Source of the DNA: an uncultured Eubacteriales bacterium
Lineage (GTDB): Bacteria > Bacillota > Clostridia > Oscillospirales > Oscillospiraceae
Reading direction: 5' to 3'
Assembly (NCBI GenBank): GCA_900540545.1
Contig: UQGJ01000021.1
Coordinates: 1 to 35,101 of the forward strand
Length of the DNA stretch: 35,101 nt
The notes under the pieces are model-generated. The model saw only the letters and a list, made by a program, of their open reading frames with translations, ran no database searches and was not told the origin of the DNA. The translations under genes were made by a program, and so were the position numbers. Positions 14,823 through 23,415 of this stretch are shown here, one piece after another (positions within the stretch are counted from its first letter, which is position 1; every line of letters begins with the position of its first letter).

Positions 14823-16466
14823 ATCGACATATCCATCATATTGGGCCTGCTGGGCGGGCTTGCCCTGTTCCTGCACGGAATGCAGATGATGTCCTCCGGC
14901 CTGGAGGCCGCGGCGGGCAACCGGATGAAGGCCATTTTGGAACGGCTCACCGCCAACCGCTTCCTGGGCGTGCTGGTGGGCGCCCTCATCACCGCCGCCA
15001 TCCAGTCCTCCTCCGCCACCACGGTCATGGTGGTGGGCTTCGTCAACTCGGGGATGATGACTCTGCGGCAGGCCGTGTGGATCATCATGGGCGCCAACAT
15101 CGGCACCACCACCACGGGTCTGCTCATCGCCCTGGACGTGGGGGCGCTGGCCCCCCTGTTCGCCTTCGTGGGCATCGCCATGATGGTCTTTTTGAAGGAC
15201 CCCAAGGCCCACCACTACGGCAACATCATCGGGGGGCTGGGTATCCTCTTTCTGGGCATGAACATGATGAGCTCGTCCATGGCCCCCCTGCGGGAGCTGC
15301 CCGCCTTTGTCAACATGCTCACCGCCTTCCAGAACCCCCTGGTGGGCATCCTGTTCGGCATGATCTTCACCGCCGTCATCCAGTCCTCCTCGGCATCGGT
15401 GGGTATTCTGCAGGCGCTGGCCACCAGCGGGCTGATTGGGCTGCCCAGCGCCGCCTTCGTCCTCTTCGGCCAGAACATCGGCACCTGTATCACCGCCGTG
15501 CTGGCCTCGGTGGGCACCAGCCGCAACGCCAAGCGGGCCACCCTCATCCACCTGCTGTTCAACGTCATCGGCGCGGCCATCTTCACGGTGCTGTGCATCT
15601 TTACGCCGCTGACGGCCTGGGTCCAGGCCGCCGTCCCCGGCAATCCCGCCGCCGAGATCGCCGGGATGCACGTGCTGTTCAACATCGCCACCACCCTGCT
15701 CCTCCTCCCCGCCGGCGGGGCGCTGGTGAAGCTGGCCATGCGCATCCTGCCCGAGCGCCCGGCCGAGCTGGACGAGGGGATGCACCTGGAATTCCTGGCC
15801 CCCCTGGGCTCCGTCAACCAGGACAAGTCCATCGGCCTGTCCGCCATCTACCTGACCCAGGTGCGCCAGGAGCTGGAGCGGATGATGGGCATGGCCCGGC
15901 AGAACGTGTCCGACGGGTTCCAGGCCGTGCTGGACCGGGATTTGAAGCGCATGGCCAAGGCCGAGGCCTTGGAGGACTATATCGACTACCTCAATAAGGA
16001 AATCAGCCAGTTTATCTCCCGCATCATCGCCCACGAGAACAACGCCCAGGACTCCGCCACGGTGAGCGCCTATTTCAAGATGACCGGCAACATCGAGCGC
16101 ATTGGCGACCACGCCATCAACATCTGCGGGTACACCAAGCTGCTGGAGGAGAAGAACATCGTCTTTTCCGACGAGGCCAGGGCCGAGATCGAGGACATGC
16201 GGGACGTGTGCCTGACCGCCATGGACGCCCTCACCGCCCCCGACCCCGCCGACCCGGTGGAGTGGCTCACTGCCGTGGCCGCTCTGGAACAGCGGATGGA
16301 CGACATGACGCTGGAGTTCCGCCAGCGGCAAATCGACCGGATGAAGGACGGGAAGTGTTCCGACGAGGGGTGCATCCTCTTCTCCGAGATGCTCACCGAC
16401 TTCGAGCGCATCGGCGACCACGCCCTGAACATCGCCCAGGACCGGTCCGCGGTGCTGATGGGGTAA
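14823..16466 (+). CDS. Na/phosphate cotransporter with C-terminal PhoU-like domain
   Basis: This 547-residue membrane protein belongs to the Na/Pi cotransporter (NptA/PNaS) family and probably imports phosphate. The two inverted transport repeats each carry the QSSSA signature: ITAAIQSSSATTVMV near residue 61 and FTAVIQSSSASVGIL near 183. IIMGANIGTTTTGLLIAL and LFGQNIGTCITAVLAS accompany them. The C-terminal ~190 residues are helical and PhoU-like (NIERIGDHAINICGY, then FERIGDHALNIAQD). The best start is an ATC at 14823, nine bases after AAGGAG (14808-14813), giving the typical MDISIILGLLGGLALFLHGMQ beginning; no ATG/GTG/TTG fits as well. Confidence 0.9.
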   Translation: MDISIILGLLGGLALFLHGMQMMSSGLEAAAGNRMKAILERLTANRFLGVLVGALITAAIQSSSATTVMVVGFVNSGMMTLRQAVWIIMGANIGTTTTGLLIALDVGALAPLFAFVGIAMMVFLKDPKAHHYGNIIGGLGILFLGMNMMSSSMAPLRELPAFVNMLTAFQNPLVGILFGMIFTAVIQSSSASVGILQALATSGLIGLPSAAFVLFGQNIGTCITAVLASVGTSRNAKRATLIHLLFNVIGAAIFTVLCIFTPLTAWVQAAVPGNPAAEIAGMHVLFNIATTLLLLPAGGALVKLAMRILPERPAELDEGMHLEFLAPLGSVNQDKSIGLSAIYLTQVRQELERMMGMARQNVSDGFQAVLDRDLKRMAKAEALEDYIDYLNKEISQFISRIIAHENNAQDSATVSAYFKMTGNIERIGDHAINICGYTKLLEEKNIVFSDEARAEIEDMRDVCLTAMDALTAPDPADPVEWLTAVAALEQRMDDMTLEFRQRQIDRMKDGKCSDEGCILFSEMLTDFERIGDHALNIAQDRSAVLMG

Positions 16467-16485
16467 TTTGGATATGAGAGGGAAC

Positions 16486-16528
16486 GGCCCCCGCGCTCAC
16501 AGAGCGCGGGGGCCGGTTCGTTTTATTT
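16486..16528 (+). terminator. Intrinsic terminator after the phosphate transporter
   Basis: Arms GGCCCCCGCGCT (16486-16497) and AGCGCGGGGGCC (16503-16514) make a perfect 12-bp stem with loop CACAG, followed by a T-rich tract GGTTCGTTTTATTT. Confidence 0.9.
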
Positions 16529-16542
16529 GGCTGGGACGGGAG

Positions 16543-16616
16543 ATGCGGATTGCCGCGCCAGTGTGCGCACTGGCGCGTAATGACAGGGGCGGGCGGCCGC
16601 AAGGGCCGCCCCTACG
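16543..16616. repeat. Composite intergenic repeat (family B then family A)
   Basis: Family B copy 4 (16543-16585) has inner hairpin CCAGTG-TGCG-CACTGG, and a family A hairpin GGGCGGCC-GCAA-GGGCCGCCC-CTACG follows at 16590-16616. The same B-then-A order is found at 7915-8001. The A unit touches the stop codon of the HPt gene on the minus strand. Confidence 0.85.
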
Positions 16617-16971
16617 GTTGGAGGGTTTGGCGGAAATGGTGGGCTTTTTGGTACTCGTTGCGGATGGACTGGTAGAGAGTCGGGTAGTCGGTCCTTGCCT
16701 CTCGGGCCCGGAGGGGTTCCACGATGGCGCAGATGGACTGGTAGAACGGCTCCAGGCCCAGGTTCCCCGCCACGCCCTTCAAGGTATGGGCGCACTCGAA
16801 GGCGGCGGTCAGGTCCCCCCGGTCCAGAGCCTCGCCCAGGCGGTCCAGGTTTTCGTCCTGGAACAGCATATCCAGGATGCGCAGGTACATGGCCTCGCTG
16901 CCCATGAAGCGGCTGAGGGTGGTCTGATAATCGGCGCCGTAGTCGGCGAATGCCTGTTCAAAATGAGTCAC
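16612..16971 (-). CDS. Stand-alone histidine phosphotransfer (HPt) protein
   Basis: This 119-residue four-helix-bundle type protein carries the HPt phosphoacceptor motif FECAHTLKGVAGNLGLEPFY, in which His is the expected phosphorylation site. It would shuttle phosphate between receiver domains of the adjacent hybrid kinase and the response regulator upstream of it. The start is most likely the GTG at 16971, nine bases after AGGAGG (16981-16986); a GTG six bases earlier is too close to that site. It overlaps the 3' end of the kinase gene by 14 bases, which suggests coupled translation. Both partners are encoded in the same operon. Confidence 0.88.
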   Translation of the reverse strand: MTHFEQAFADYGADYQTTLSRFMGSEAMYLRILDMLFQDENLDRLGEALDRGDLTAAFECAHTLKGVAGNLGLEPFYQSICAIVEPLRAREARTDYPTLYQSIRNEYQKAHHFRQTLQP

Positions 16972-19900
16972 GGTCACCGGCCTCCTCTCGGAAGAGAAAA
17001 TCATACAGGGTCTGGTAGAGCCGGTTCGGCTCGATGGGCTTTGCCAGGTGGGCGTCCATGCCGGCGGCCTTGCTCTTCTCGATGTCGTCGTCAAAGGCGT
17101 TGGCGGTCATGGCGATGATGGGGATAGTCCGGGCGTCCCGGTTGCTGAGGTGGCGGATATTGGTGGCGGCGGTGAGGCCGTCCATCAAAGGCATGCGGAT
17201 GTCCATGAGGATGGCGTCGTAATACCCCTCCGCCGACCGGCTGAACAGCTCCAAGGCCCGCAGGCCGTTCTCCGCCGTCTCCACGGTGAAGCCCCTGCTC
17301 TCCAGCAGCATGACGGCCACCTCGGTGTTGATGGCGTTATCCTCGGCCAGCAGGACCCGCTTGCCGGTGAAGTCGTACTCCGGGGGCTGGGCGTCCCGCG
17401 CCTGCTCCTCCTTCTCCCCCAACGCCTTGGAGAAGGCGGAGATGAGGGAGGACTTGAACATGGGCTTGCTCATCAGCAGGTTGACCCCCGCCAGCTTGGC
17501 CTCGTGCTCGATGGAGACCCAGTCGTAGGCGGTCATGATGATGATGGTCACGTCGGGGCCCACGATGGCCCGGATGCGGCGGGCGGTCTCGATGCCGTCC
17601 ATGCCGGGCATCTTCCAGTCGATGAGGATCATGTCGAAATACCGCTGGACGGCCCAGAGGGTCTTGACCCGCTCGATGGCCTTGTGGCCGCTGTCCACCC
17701 ACTCGGCGGGGACCCCCATCTCCTTGAGGGTGGCCACGGCGCTCTCACAGACGGCCACATCGTCGTCCACCACCAGGGTCTTGAGGTGGGTGAAGTTGTG
17801 GTCCTGCTTCTTCTGGCGGTGGCGGAGCTGAGCCTCCTCGGTGATGCCCAGCTTCACGTCCACGGTGAACTCGGTGCCGATGCCCTTGATGGAGCGGACG
17901 GTGATCCGGCCGTCCATCATGTCCACGATGTTCTTGGAGATGGCCAGGCCCAGGCCGGTGCCGCCGAAGAGGGCGGTAGTGCCGGTGGACTCCTGGGAGA
18001 AGGGCTCGAAGATGTGGGGGAGGAAGTCCTCCTCCATGCCGATACCCGTGTCGTTGACGATGAAGCGCAGCTCGGCGTCGTTCTTCGTCCGCCGCCGCTG
18101 GGACGCCGAGAAGGTGACCTTGCCCCCCTCGCCGGTGAATTTCACGGCGTTGGAGAGGATATTCAGTAAGACCTGCTGGAGCTTCATGGCATCTCCGATA
18201 TAGCAGTCGTCCAACACGGGGTCCACGATGCACTCGTAGTCCACGCCCTTGGCGGCGGCCTGGGCGTAGCAGATGGCGTTGATGCCGTTCAGGAACTCCT
18301 CGGTGGGTATCTTCTCCCGCTTGAGCAGCATCTTGCCGCTCTCGATGCGGCTCATGTCCAGGATGTCGTTGATGAGGGACAGGAGGAACCGGGAGGAGAT
18401 GCCGATCTTGGAGATGCAGTCGGCCACCTGCTCGTCGTCCCCCAGGGACTGGGCGGCGATGGCGCTCATGCCGATGATGGCGTTCATAGGGGTGCGTATC
18501 TCGTGACTCATGCGGGAGAGGAAGTCGCTCTTGGCTGCGTTGGCCTGCTCGGCGGCCACCAGGGCCGCCGCCAGCTCTTCCTTCTGCTTCTGCTCCCGGC
18601 GGACCACGTCGGTGACGTCGCTGCGGGTCATGCACACCCGGCCCAGCTCCCGGCTGATGTAGAATACCTGGAACCGCTTGACCCGCAGGTCCGCGCCGTT
18701 GTGCAGCTCCAGGACGAAGGTATAGGACTCCTGCCGCTCCAGGGTCCGGCGGATATAGGCGAAGTCCAGCTTTTCCAGGAATTCCGCCTGGGCCGCCTCG
18801 TCCATACTGTCCCGGGCCGCGGCCCGGAGCTGCTCCTGGAACGCGCCCCGCAGGGGGATGGACGGCTCCCACCTGTCGTCATAGGCGGCCAGGCGGTAGG
18901 TCCCGTCGTTCAGGTCGATCTCGGTGATGATGTCGTAGTCCACCTTGGCGATCTTCTCCAGGAGCTGCTCCTGGAGCTTGCGCTCCGTGGCGTCCTGGGT
19001 ATAGAAAAAGAGGACCACGTCGCCGGTGGCCGGGTTCAGGCAGGAGCGGAAGCTGGTGCTGCTCCAGAAGGCGCCGCCGTCGTTGCGGCGGCGCAGGAAT
19101 TCGAAGTGGTAGTCCACCTTCCCCACGGCGTAGTCGGCCAGCACCTTTTCCCGCTCCAGCTCTTCCCGGAGCCGCTGCCGCTCCTCCGGGGACAGGCAGG
19201 AGGCTGACAGCTTTTCCACGGTCTCGCTGTATGTGTCCCCCACCTGGGCCACCGCCACCTCCGTGGTGGAGATGTAGCTCTCCATCCGGTCCTGGGTCAC
19301 GTTGATACAGCCCTGAATGCTCCCCTCCCGGGAGGACAGCTCCACAAAATAGGACAGCTCCTGCTCGTAGAGTTGGTTTTTCCGCACCTGGCGCCGCTTT
19401 TCCTCGGTGATGTCCACAAAGACGCAGTAGAAATACTGCTCCTCCCCCATCTCCCGGCAGAGCTGGGCGCTGATGGAGATCCAGCGGACCTCTCCGTCCC
19501 TGCGGACCACACGGGCCTCCCTGTGGACCGTATCGCCCCGGCGCAGCGGCTCCCCCCGCTGCTCCAGGAGCTGCGCCCGGTCCTCCGGGTGGAGAAGGGC
19601 GGCGGCGCTACTGCCCAGGGCGGCGAACTCCTCCCGGGTATAGCCCAGGAAGTCGAACAGCCGGTCGTTGGCGGACAGCACGGTGAGTTGGGGGTCCAGG
19701 CGGCAGCGGAGGACCGCGCCGGGGATGTTATTGTAGAGGTGTACGATCTCGTCCTGGGCCCTCCGCTGGGCCGTGATGTCGATGCACACCGAGGCGATGG
19801 CGGACCGGCCGTCCTCGGCCGTGACCTTCCGCCCCACGTCGTGGACCCAGATGTAGGAGCCGTCCCGCTTCTTCATCCGGTACTCCACCACGTACTCGTC

Positions 19901-20566
19901 CGCCTGCTCCATCTGGGCGGACACGGACTCGTCCACCGCCGCCCGGTCGCCGGGGTGCATACAGTTGGAAATCAGTCCGCCGATGTCCTCCACGAACTCC
20001 GCTTCGCTTTCGTAGCCCAGATAGGCCAGCATCCGGCGGTTGATGAAGTAGAAGGGGAAGCCGGGCTCCATGTATCCCCCCATCATGCCCCCCAGCAGGG
20101 AGTCGTTGAGCAATTCCTGGCGCTGGCGGGTGATGTGCTCCATCACCAGGGTGTCGGGGTAGTGCTCCCCCGCCTTCTGGCTGCTGCCCGGCTCGGACAC
20201 ATGGAAGCTGCGGATCAGCCAGGGGGCGCCCTCCGTTTCCCGGGCCAGGGTGAAGAAGCCCCGCAGGTGCCAGGTGTAGTGGGTGTTTTTCAGCGTCAGC
20301 TCCGCTGACAGGCTGTAAACGCAGGGGCCGATGGGCTGCCCGTGGAGAAAGGACAGCACGCATCGGAAGGGCTCCGCAAACGACTGGATGTCCGTGCGGA
20401 TATAGTCGGTCATGGCCGTCCTGCCGCTGGCGGACTCGTCCCAGCCCGTGCCCACGAAGTCCACGTACTCATCCAGAAAGGCGGCGGCCGCCTCCGCGTC
20501 CCGCGCCTCAAACCAGCACTTGCAAAATGCGGCCACGCTCTCTTCAGCCGTCACGTCCCGGCCCAT
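16958..20566 (-). CDS. Hybrid sensor histidine kinase (SnoaL-like/PAS multidomain, two receivers)
   Basis: This 1,202-residue cytoplasmic kinase has no visible membrane segment. Residues 1-130 resemble a SnoaL/NTF2-like ligand fold (AFCKCWFEARDAEAAAAFLDEYVDFVG). PAS-type domains follow at about 150-268, 270-390, 400-530 and 535-655. The HisKA helix has the phosphoacceptor His688 in SRMSHEIRTPMN. The ATPase domain has Asn806, NDTGIGM (838-844) and GGTGLGLAISK. Two receivers end the protein: Asp983/Lys1034 and Asp1122/Lys1176, both with intact acceptor motifs. I prefer the ATG at 20566, nine bases after AAGGA; an ATG at 20575 overlaps the upstream stop as ATGA but has no spacing to a ribosome site. 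The input signal is unknown. The following HPt gene provides the relay step. Confidence 0.93.
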   Translation of the reverse strand: MGRDVTAEESVAAFCKCWFEARDAEAAAAFLDEYVDFVGTGWDESASGRTAMTDYIRTDIQSFAEPFRCVLSFLHGQPIGPCVYSLSAELTLKNTHYTWHLRGFFTLARETEGAPWLIRSFHVSEPGSSQKAGEHYPDTLVMEHITRQRQELLNDSLLGGMMGGYMEPGFPFYFINRRMLAYLGYESEAEFVEDIGGLISNCMHPGDRAAVDESVSAQMEQADEYVVEYRMKKRDGSYIWVHDVGRKVTAEDGRSAIASVCIDITAQRRAQDEIVHLYNNIPGAVLRCRLDPQLTVLSANDRLFDFLGYTREEFAALGSSAAALLHPEDRAQLLEQRGEPLRRGDTVHREARVVRRDGEVRWISISAQLCREMGEEQYFYCVFVDITEEKRRQVRKNQLYEQELSYFVELSSREGSIQGCINVTQDRMESYISTTEVAVAQVGDTYSETVEKLSASCLSPEERQRLREELEREKVLADYAVGKVDYHFEFLRRRNDGGAFWSSTSFRSCLNPATGDVVLFFYTQDATERKLQEQLLEKIAKVDYDIITEIDLNDGTYRLAAYDDRWEPSIPLRGAFQEQLRAAARDSMDEAAQAEFLEKLDFAYIRRTLERQESYTFVLELHNGADLRVKRFQVFYISRELGRVCMTRSDVTDVVRREQKQKEELAAALVAAEQANAAKSDFLSRMSHEIRTPMNAIIGMSAIAAQSLGDDEQVADCISKIGISSRFLLSLINDILDMSRIESGKMLLKREKIPTEEFLNGINAICYAQAAAKGVDYECIVDPVLDDCYIGDAMKLQQVLLNILSNAVKFTGEGGKVTFSASQRRRTKNDAELRFIVNDTGIGMEEDFLPHIFEPFSQESTGTTALFGGTGLGLAISKNIVDMMDGRITVRSIKGIGTEFTVDVKLGITEEAQLRHRQKKQDHNFTHLKTLVVDDDVAVCESAVATLKEMGVPAEWVDSGHKAIERVKTLWAVQRYFDMILIDWKMPGMDGIETARRIRAIVGPDVTIIIMTAYDWVSIEHEAKLAGVNLLMSKPMFKSSLISAFSKALGEKEEQARDAQPPEYDFTGKRVLLAEDNAINTEVAVMLLESRGFTVETAENGLRALELFSRSAEGYYDAILMDIRMPLMDGLTAATNIRHLSNRDARTIPIIAMTANAFDDDIEKSKAAGMDAHLAKPIEPNRLYQTLYDFLFREEAGDRDSF

Positions 20567-20571
20567 GGGCC

Positions 20572-23163
20572 TCATTCCTTCCACAGGCCGCACCTCCCTT
20601 TGTCCCCGGCCTTGGCGCGGTACAGCGCCCGGTCGGCCCGGGAGATCATCTCGTCCACCGTGTCCCCCGGCCGGCAGAAGGCCAGGCCGGCGGTACAGGC
20701 GGCCCCCGCTGTGGTCCCGTCCTCCGGCTCCCGGAGGGCCAGGCACAGGGCATTGCCCCAGCGGACGGCATCGGCTTCGTCCGCCGCCCCCCGCCGTACC
20801 AGGACGAACTCGTCGCCGCCGTAACGGGCCAGGATGTCCCGCGCCCCGGCGCGGGACTGCAGCAGCGCGCCGAAGCGCTGGATCAGCCGGTCCCCCTCCA
20901 CGTGGCCGCAGACATCGTTGATGCGCTTCAAATCGTCCAAATCGAAGAGGTAGACGGCCAGGGGGCCGTCCTCCTCCTTCAGGGACGCCACGGCGGCGGC
21001 CAGCCCCCGGCGGTTCAGCAGGCCGGTCTGGTAATCCCGGCCCGCCTCCTCCCGCAGGGACCGCTCCCGCTCCCGGGCCTCGGCGTATCCGATGGCCCGG
21101 AGGACCCGGTTCCACAGGGTCTTTTGGCTGTAAGGCTTGCACACATACTCATCCGCGCCCATCTCCAGGGCCCGGTCCTCCATCTGGGGCTTCACGGGGC
21201 CGGTAATCAGGGCGGGCACGTCCCAGATGGTCCACTCCTTTCGGAACTGGTCCTGCATGGGCAGGGACTCCAGTCCGGGGAGGGTGGCGCTGAGGAGCAC
21301 GGCGGCCAGGCCGTCCCGGTGCTCCACGGCCAGGGCCAGGGTGGACTGGGCGTCCACGGCCTCCAGAAGCTGGAACTGGCCCTGGAACGTCCGGCGGACC
21401 TCGTCGCGGCAGGCCGCGTCCTCATCGGCTACCAGCAGCTTCCGGCGCCACTGGCCGCTCCCCGCGGCCCAGCTCCGGGGTTCCTCCACCGCCACGGCCT
21501 CTTGGGCGTCCAGCAGCCGATCGAACTCCGCGCTGGGCATGGGCCGGGCGAAATAGTAGCCCTGGACGTAGTCGCAGCCCAGCTCCCGGATGCGCTCCAT
21601 CTGCTGCCGGGTCTCCACGCCCTCGGCCACCACTTCCAGGTCCATCCAGCGGGCCAGGTCCATGATGAACCGCAGCACGCCCCGGTCAACGGGCTTGGCC
21701 GCCTCGCTCTGGACAAATTTCATATCCAGCTTCAGCACGTCGATGGGCATCTGGCTGAGCATATTCAGGGAGGAATAGCCGCTGCCGAAGTCGTCCATCT
21801 CGATGACGAAGCCCTTTTCCCGCAGGTGGCCCACGGTCTCGATGATCTGGTTGGGGTCCTCGGTATAGGCGCTCTCGGTGATCTCCAGGTGGAGGCGGGC
21901 GGGCTCCAGGCCGTATTTCCCCACGATCCCCAGCAGGATGTCGGCGATGTCGGCGTGGTAGATGTCGGCCCGGGACACGTTGACGGAGGCCGGGATGGGG
22001 GGATAGCCCCGGTCGTCCCACGCCCGCAGGAGGGCGCAGGTGCTGTCCCAGACGAAGCGGTCCAGGCTGGTGATGAAGCCGTTCTTCTCGAAGAGGGGGA
22101 TGAACACCCCGGGGGACTGGAGGCCCCACTCCGGGTGCTCCCAGCGGACCAGGGCCTCCGCGCCGGCCAGCCGGTTTTCCTGGCTCCGTATCTCATATTT
22201 GGGCTGTAAGTACACCTGGAACTGGCCCTCGGCCAGGGCGGATTCCATATGGTCGATGATGTCCTGCTCCCGCAGGAGCTTGGCCCGGAGCTGGTCGTCG
22301 TAGGCGGCGAAGTGCTTGCCGTACCGGCCCTTGATGCCCCGGGCGGCCAGCAGGGCCCGGTCGCACATCTGCTCCACGGAGATGGAGGGGTCCTCGATGA
22401 AGTAGATGCCCCACTTCATCCCGATGCTCTTGGCGCCGGACAGGGCGTTGACCCGGGCGGCGGCCTCCACGAACATCTCGTCGGTATACTCCGCCCGGTG
22501 CTCCAGCAGGCAGGCGAACTGGTCGGCGTTGATCCGGCCGCAGATGCCATTCTCCCCCGCCATCTCCCGGTGGAGCTCGGCGATGCCGCAGAGCAGGCGG
22601 TCCCCACTCTGGAGGCCGAACACGTCGTTGACCAACTTGAAGTTCTCCACGTCGGAGCAGAGGATGTCGTACTGCCGCTCCGGGTGCCGGTTGAGGACCT
22701 CCCGGATGCGCTGGTAAAAGAATTCCTTGCTGTACAGCCCGGTGAGGCGGTCGTACTGGAGCAGGTTCACCACGGCGGCCGTCTCCCGCAGGCGGATGAT
22801 GCTGGCGATGCGGTGGAGGATGACCTGAGGCCGGTAGGGCTTGACCACGAAGTCCGTGGCCCCGTGGGCCAGGGCCGTCACCTCGTCGGACTCGTTGTCG
22901 CTCTGGGTGGTGACGATGACGGGGATGGAGGACAGGGCCGGGTCGGCCTTGACGATGGACAGGAAGGTGTACCCGTCCATCACCGGCATGACGATGTCCA
23001 GCACGATCATGGAAATCGACTCCCCGCGCTCGTTCAGCACGGCCAGGGCCTCCTGTCCGTTTTCACACTCCAGGACCCGGTATTCCGAGGACAATATCCC
23101 CGCCAGGGTCGCACGGTTGATGGCGTTGTCCTCCACCACCAGGATCTCTCTTCGCTCCAGCAT
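20572..23163 (-). CDS. Response regulator REC-GGDEF-EAL-REC-GGDEF
   Basis: This 863-residue regulator has an intact receiver (acceptor Asp56, Lys108). A first GGDEF-like domain (about 140-290) has the signature degenerated to NADQF (212-216). An EAL domain follows (about 300-550) with EAL at 336-338, EITES, DDFGSGYSS, KLDMKFV and EGVET, so it probably hydrolyses cyclic-di-GMP. A second receiver-like domain (about 573-690) has Ser625 where the acceptor Asp is expected. The final GGDEF domain has an intact YGGDEF (781-786), so it probably makes cyclic-di-GMP. The ATG at 23163 starts MLERREILVVEDN; the upstream in-frame extension would run into the mobile element. It forms an ATGA overlap with the kinase gene. 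Its opposite activities suggest signal-dependent switching. Confidence 0.92.
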   Translation of the reverse strand: MLERREILVVEDNAINRATLAGILSSEYRVLECENGQEALAVLNERGESISMIVLDIVMPVMDGYTFLSIVKADPALSSIPVIVTTQSDNESDEVTALAHGATDFVVKPYRPQVILHRIASIIRLRETAAVVNLLQYDRLTGLYSKEFFYQRIREVLNRHPERQYDILCSDVENFKLVNDVFGLQSGDRLLCGIAELHREMAGENGICGRINADQFACLLEHRAEYTDEMFVEAAARVNALSGAKSIGMKWGIYFIEDPSISVEQMCDRALLAARGIKGRYGKHFAAYDDQLRAKLLREQDIIDHMESALAEGQFQVYLQPKYEIRSQENRLAGAEALVRWEHPEWGLQSPGVFIPLFEKNGFITSLDRFVWDSTCALLRAWDDRGYPPIPASVNVSRADIYHADIADILLGIVGKYGLEPARLHLEITESAYTEDPNQIIETVGHLREKGFVIEMDDFGSGYSSLNMLSQMPIDVLKLDMKFVQSEAAKPVDRGVLRFIMDLARWMDLEVVAEGVETRQQMERIRELGCDYVQGYYFARPMPSAEFDRLLDAQEAVAVEEPRSWAAGSGQWRRKLLVADEDAACRDEVRRTFQGQFQLLEAVDAQSTLALAVEHRDGLAAVLLSATLPGLESLPMQDQFRKEWTIWDVPALITGPVKPQMEDRALEMGADEYVCKPYSQKTLWNRVLRAIGYAEARERERSLREEAGRDYQTGLLNRRGLAAAVASLKEEDGPLAVYLFDLDDLKRINDVCGHVEGDRLIQRFGALLQSRAGARDILARYGGDEFVLVRRGAADEADAVRWGNALCLALREPEDGTTAGAACTAGLAFCRPGDTVDEMISRADRALYRAKAGDKGRCGLWKE

Positions 23164-23259
23164 CCCTTCGCCCCCACAGTCCGTCCGGCTCCCCGCCCCC
23201 GGAGGGAGAGCAGGGCCGGAACCACGCATTTCAGTATGCGCATATGATAGGTCCAGTTT

Positions 23260-23289
23260 ATCATAGGAAGGTAAAATATGCAAATGAAA
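23260..23289 (-). promoter_or_regulatory. Possible promoter of the signalling operon
   Basis: On the minus strand TTTCAT (23284-23289) and TATGAT (23260-23265) are 18 bp apart. The first hexamer is weak. It lies between the hairpin at 23290-23319 and the regulator gene, on the chromosomal side of the element boundary. Confidence 0.35.
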
Positions 23290-23319
23290 CGCGCCCGAAA
23301 CCAACGGTTTCCGGGCGCG
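23290..23319. other. GC-rich hairpin at the element boundary
   Basis: CGCGCCCGAAACC (23290-23302) pairs with GGTTTCCGGGCGCG (23306-23319) with one bulged C and a 3-base loop. On the minus strand it is followed by a loose T-rich tract, so it may be an old terminator of whatever gene lay upstream before the mobile element inserted. Confidence 0.5.
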
Positions 23320-23325
23320 GAGAGA

Positions 23326-23371
23326 GCAAAAAAGAAGGACACGACGATAAGCGCGCCCCCATAAGGAAGTA
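23326..23371 (+). repeat. Left end (attL) with element arm
   Basis: GC (23326-23327) is followed by an A-run, GAAGGACACGAC (23334-23345), a 15-bp spacer and ATAAGGAAGTA (23361-23371). The same blocks appear inverted at 31614-31657. These are the arms expected of an attP split by integration. Confidence 0.75.
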
Positions 23372-23385
23372 TAAACTTTGAAGTG

Positions 23386-23415
23386 AAACGGCGTAGTCGA
23401 GAGGCTACGCCGTTT
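23386..23415. terminator. Hairpin at the recombinase stop codon, probable bidirectional terminator
   Basis: AAACGGCGTAG (23386-23396) pairs perfectly with CTACGCCGTTT (23405-23415) around an 8-base loop. The recombinase stop codon lies inside the right arm. T-runs are short on the minus strand and longer on the plus strand. Confidence 0.6.
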
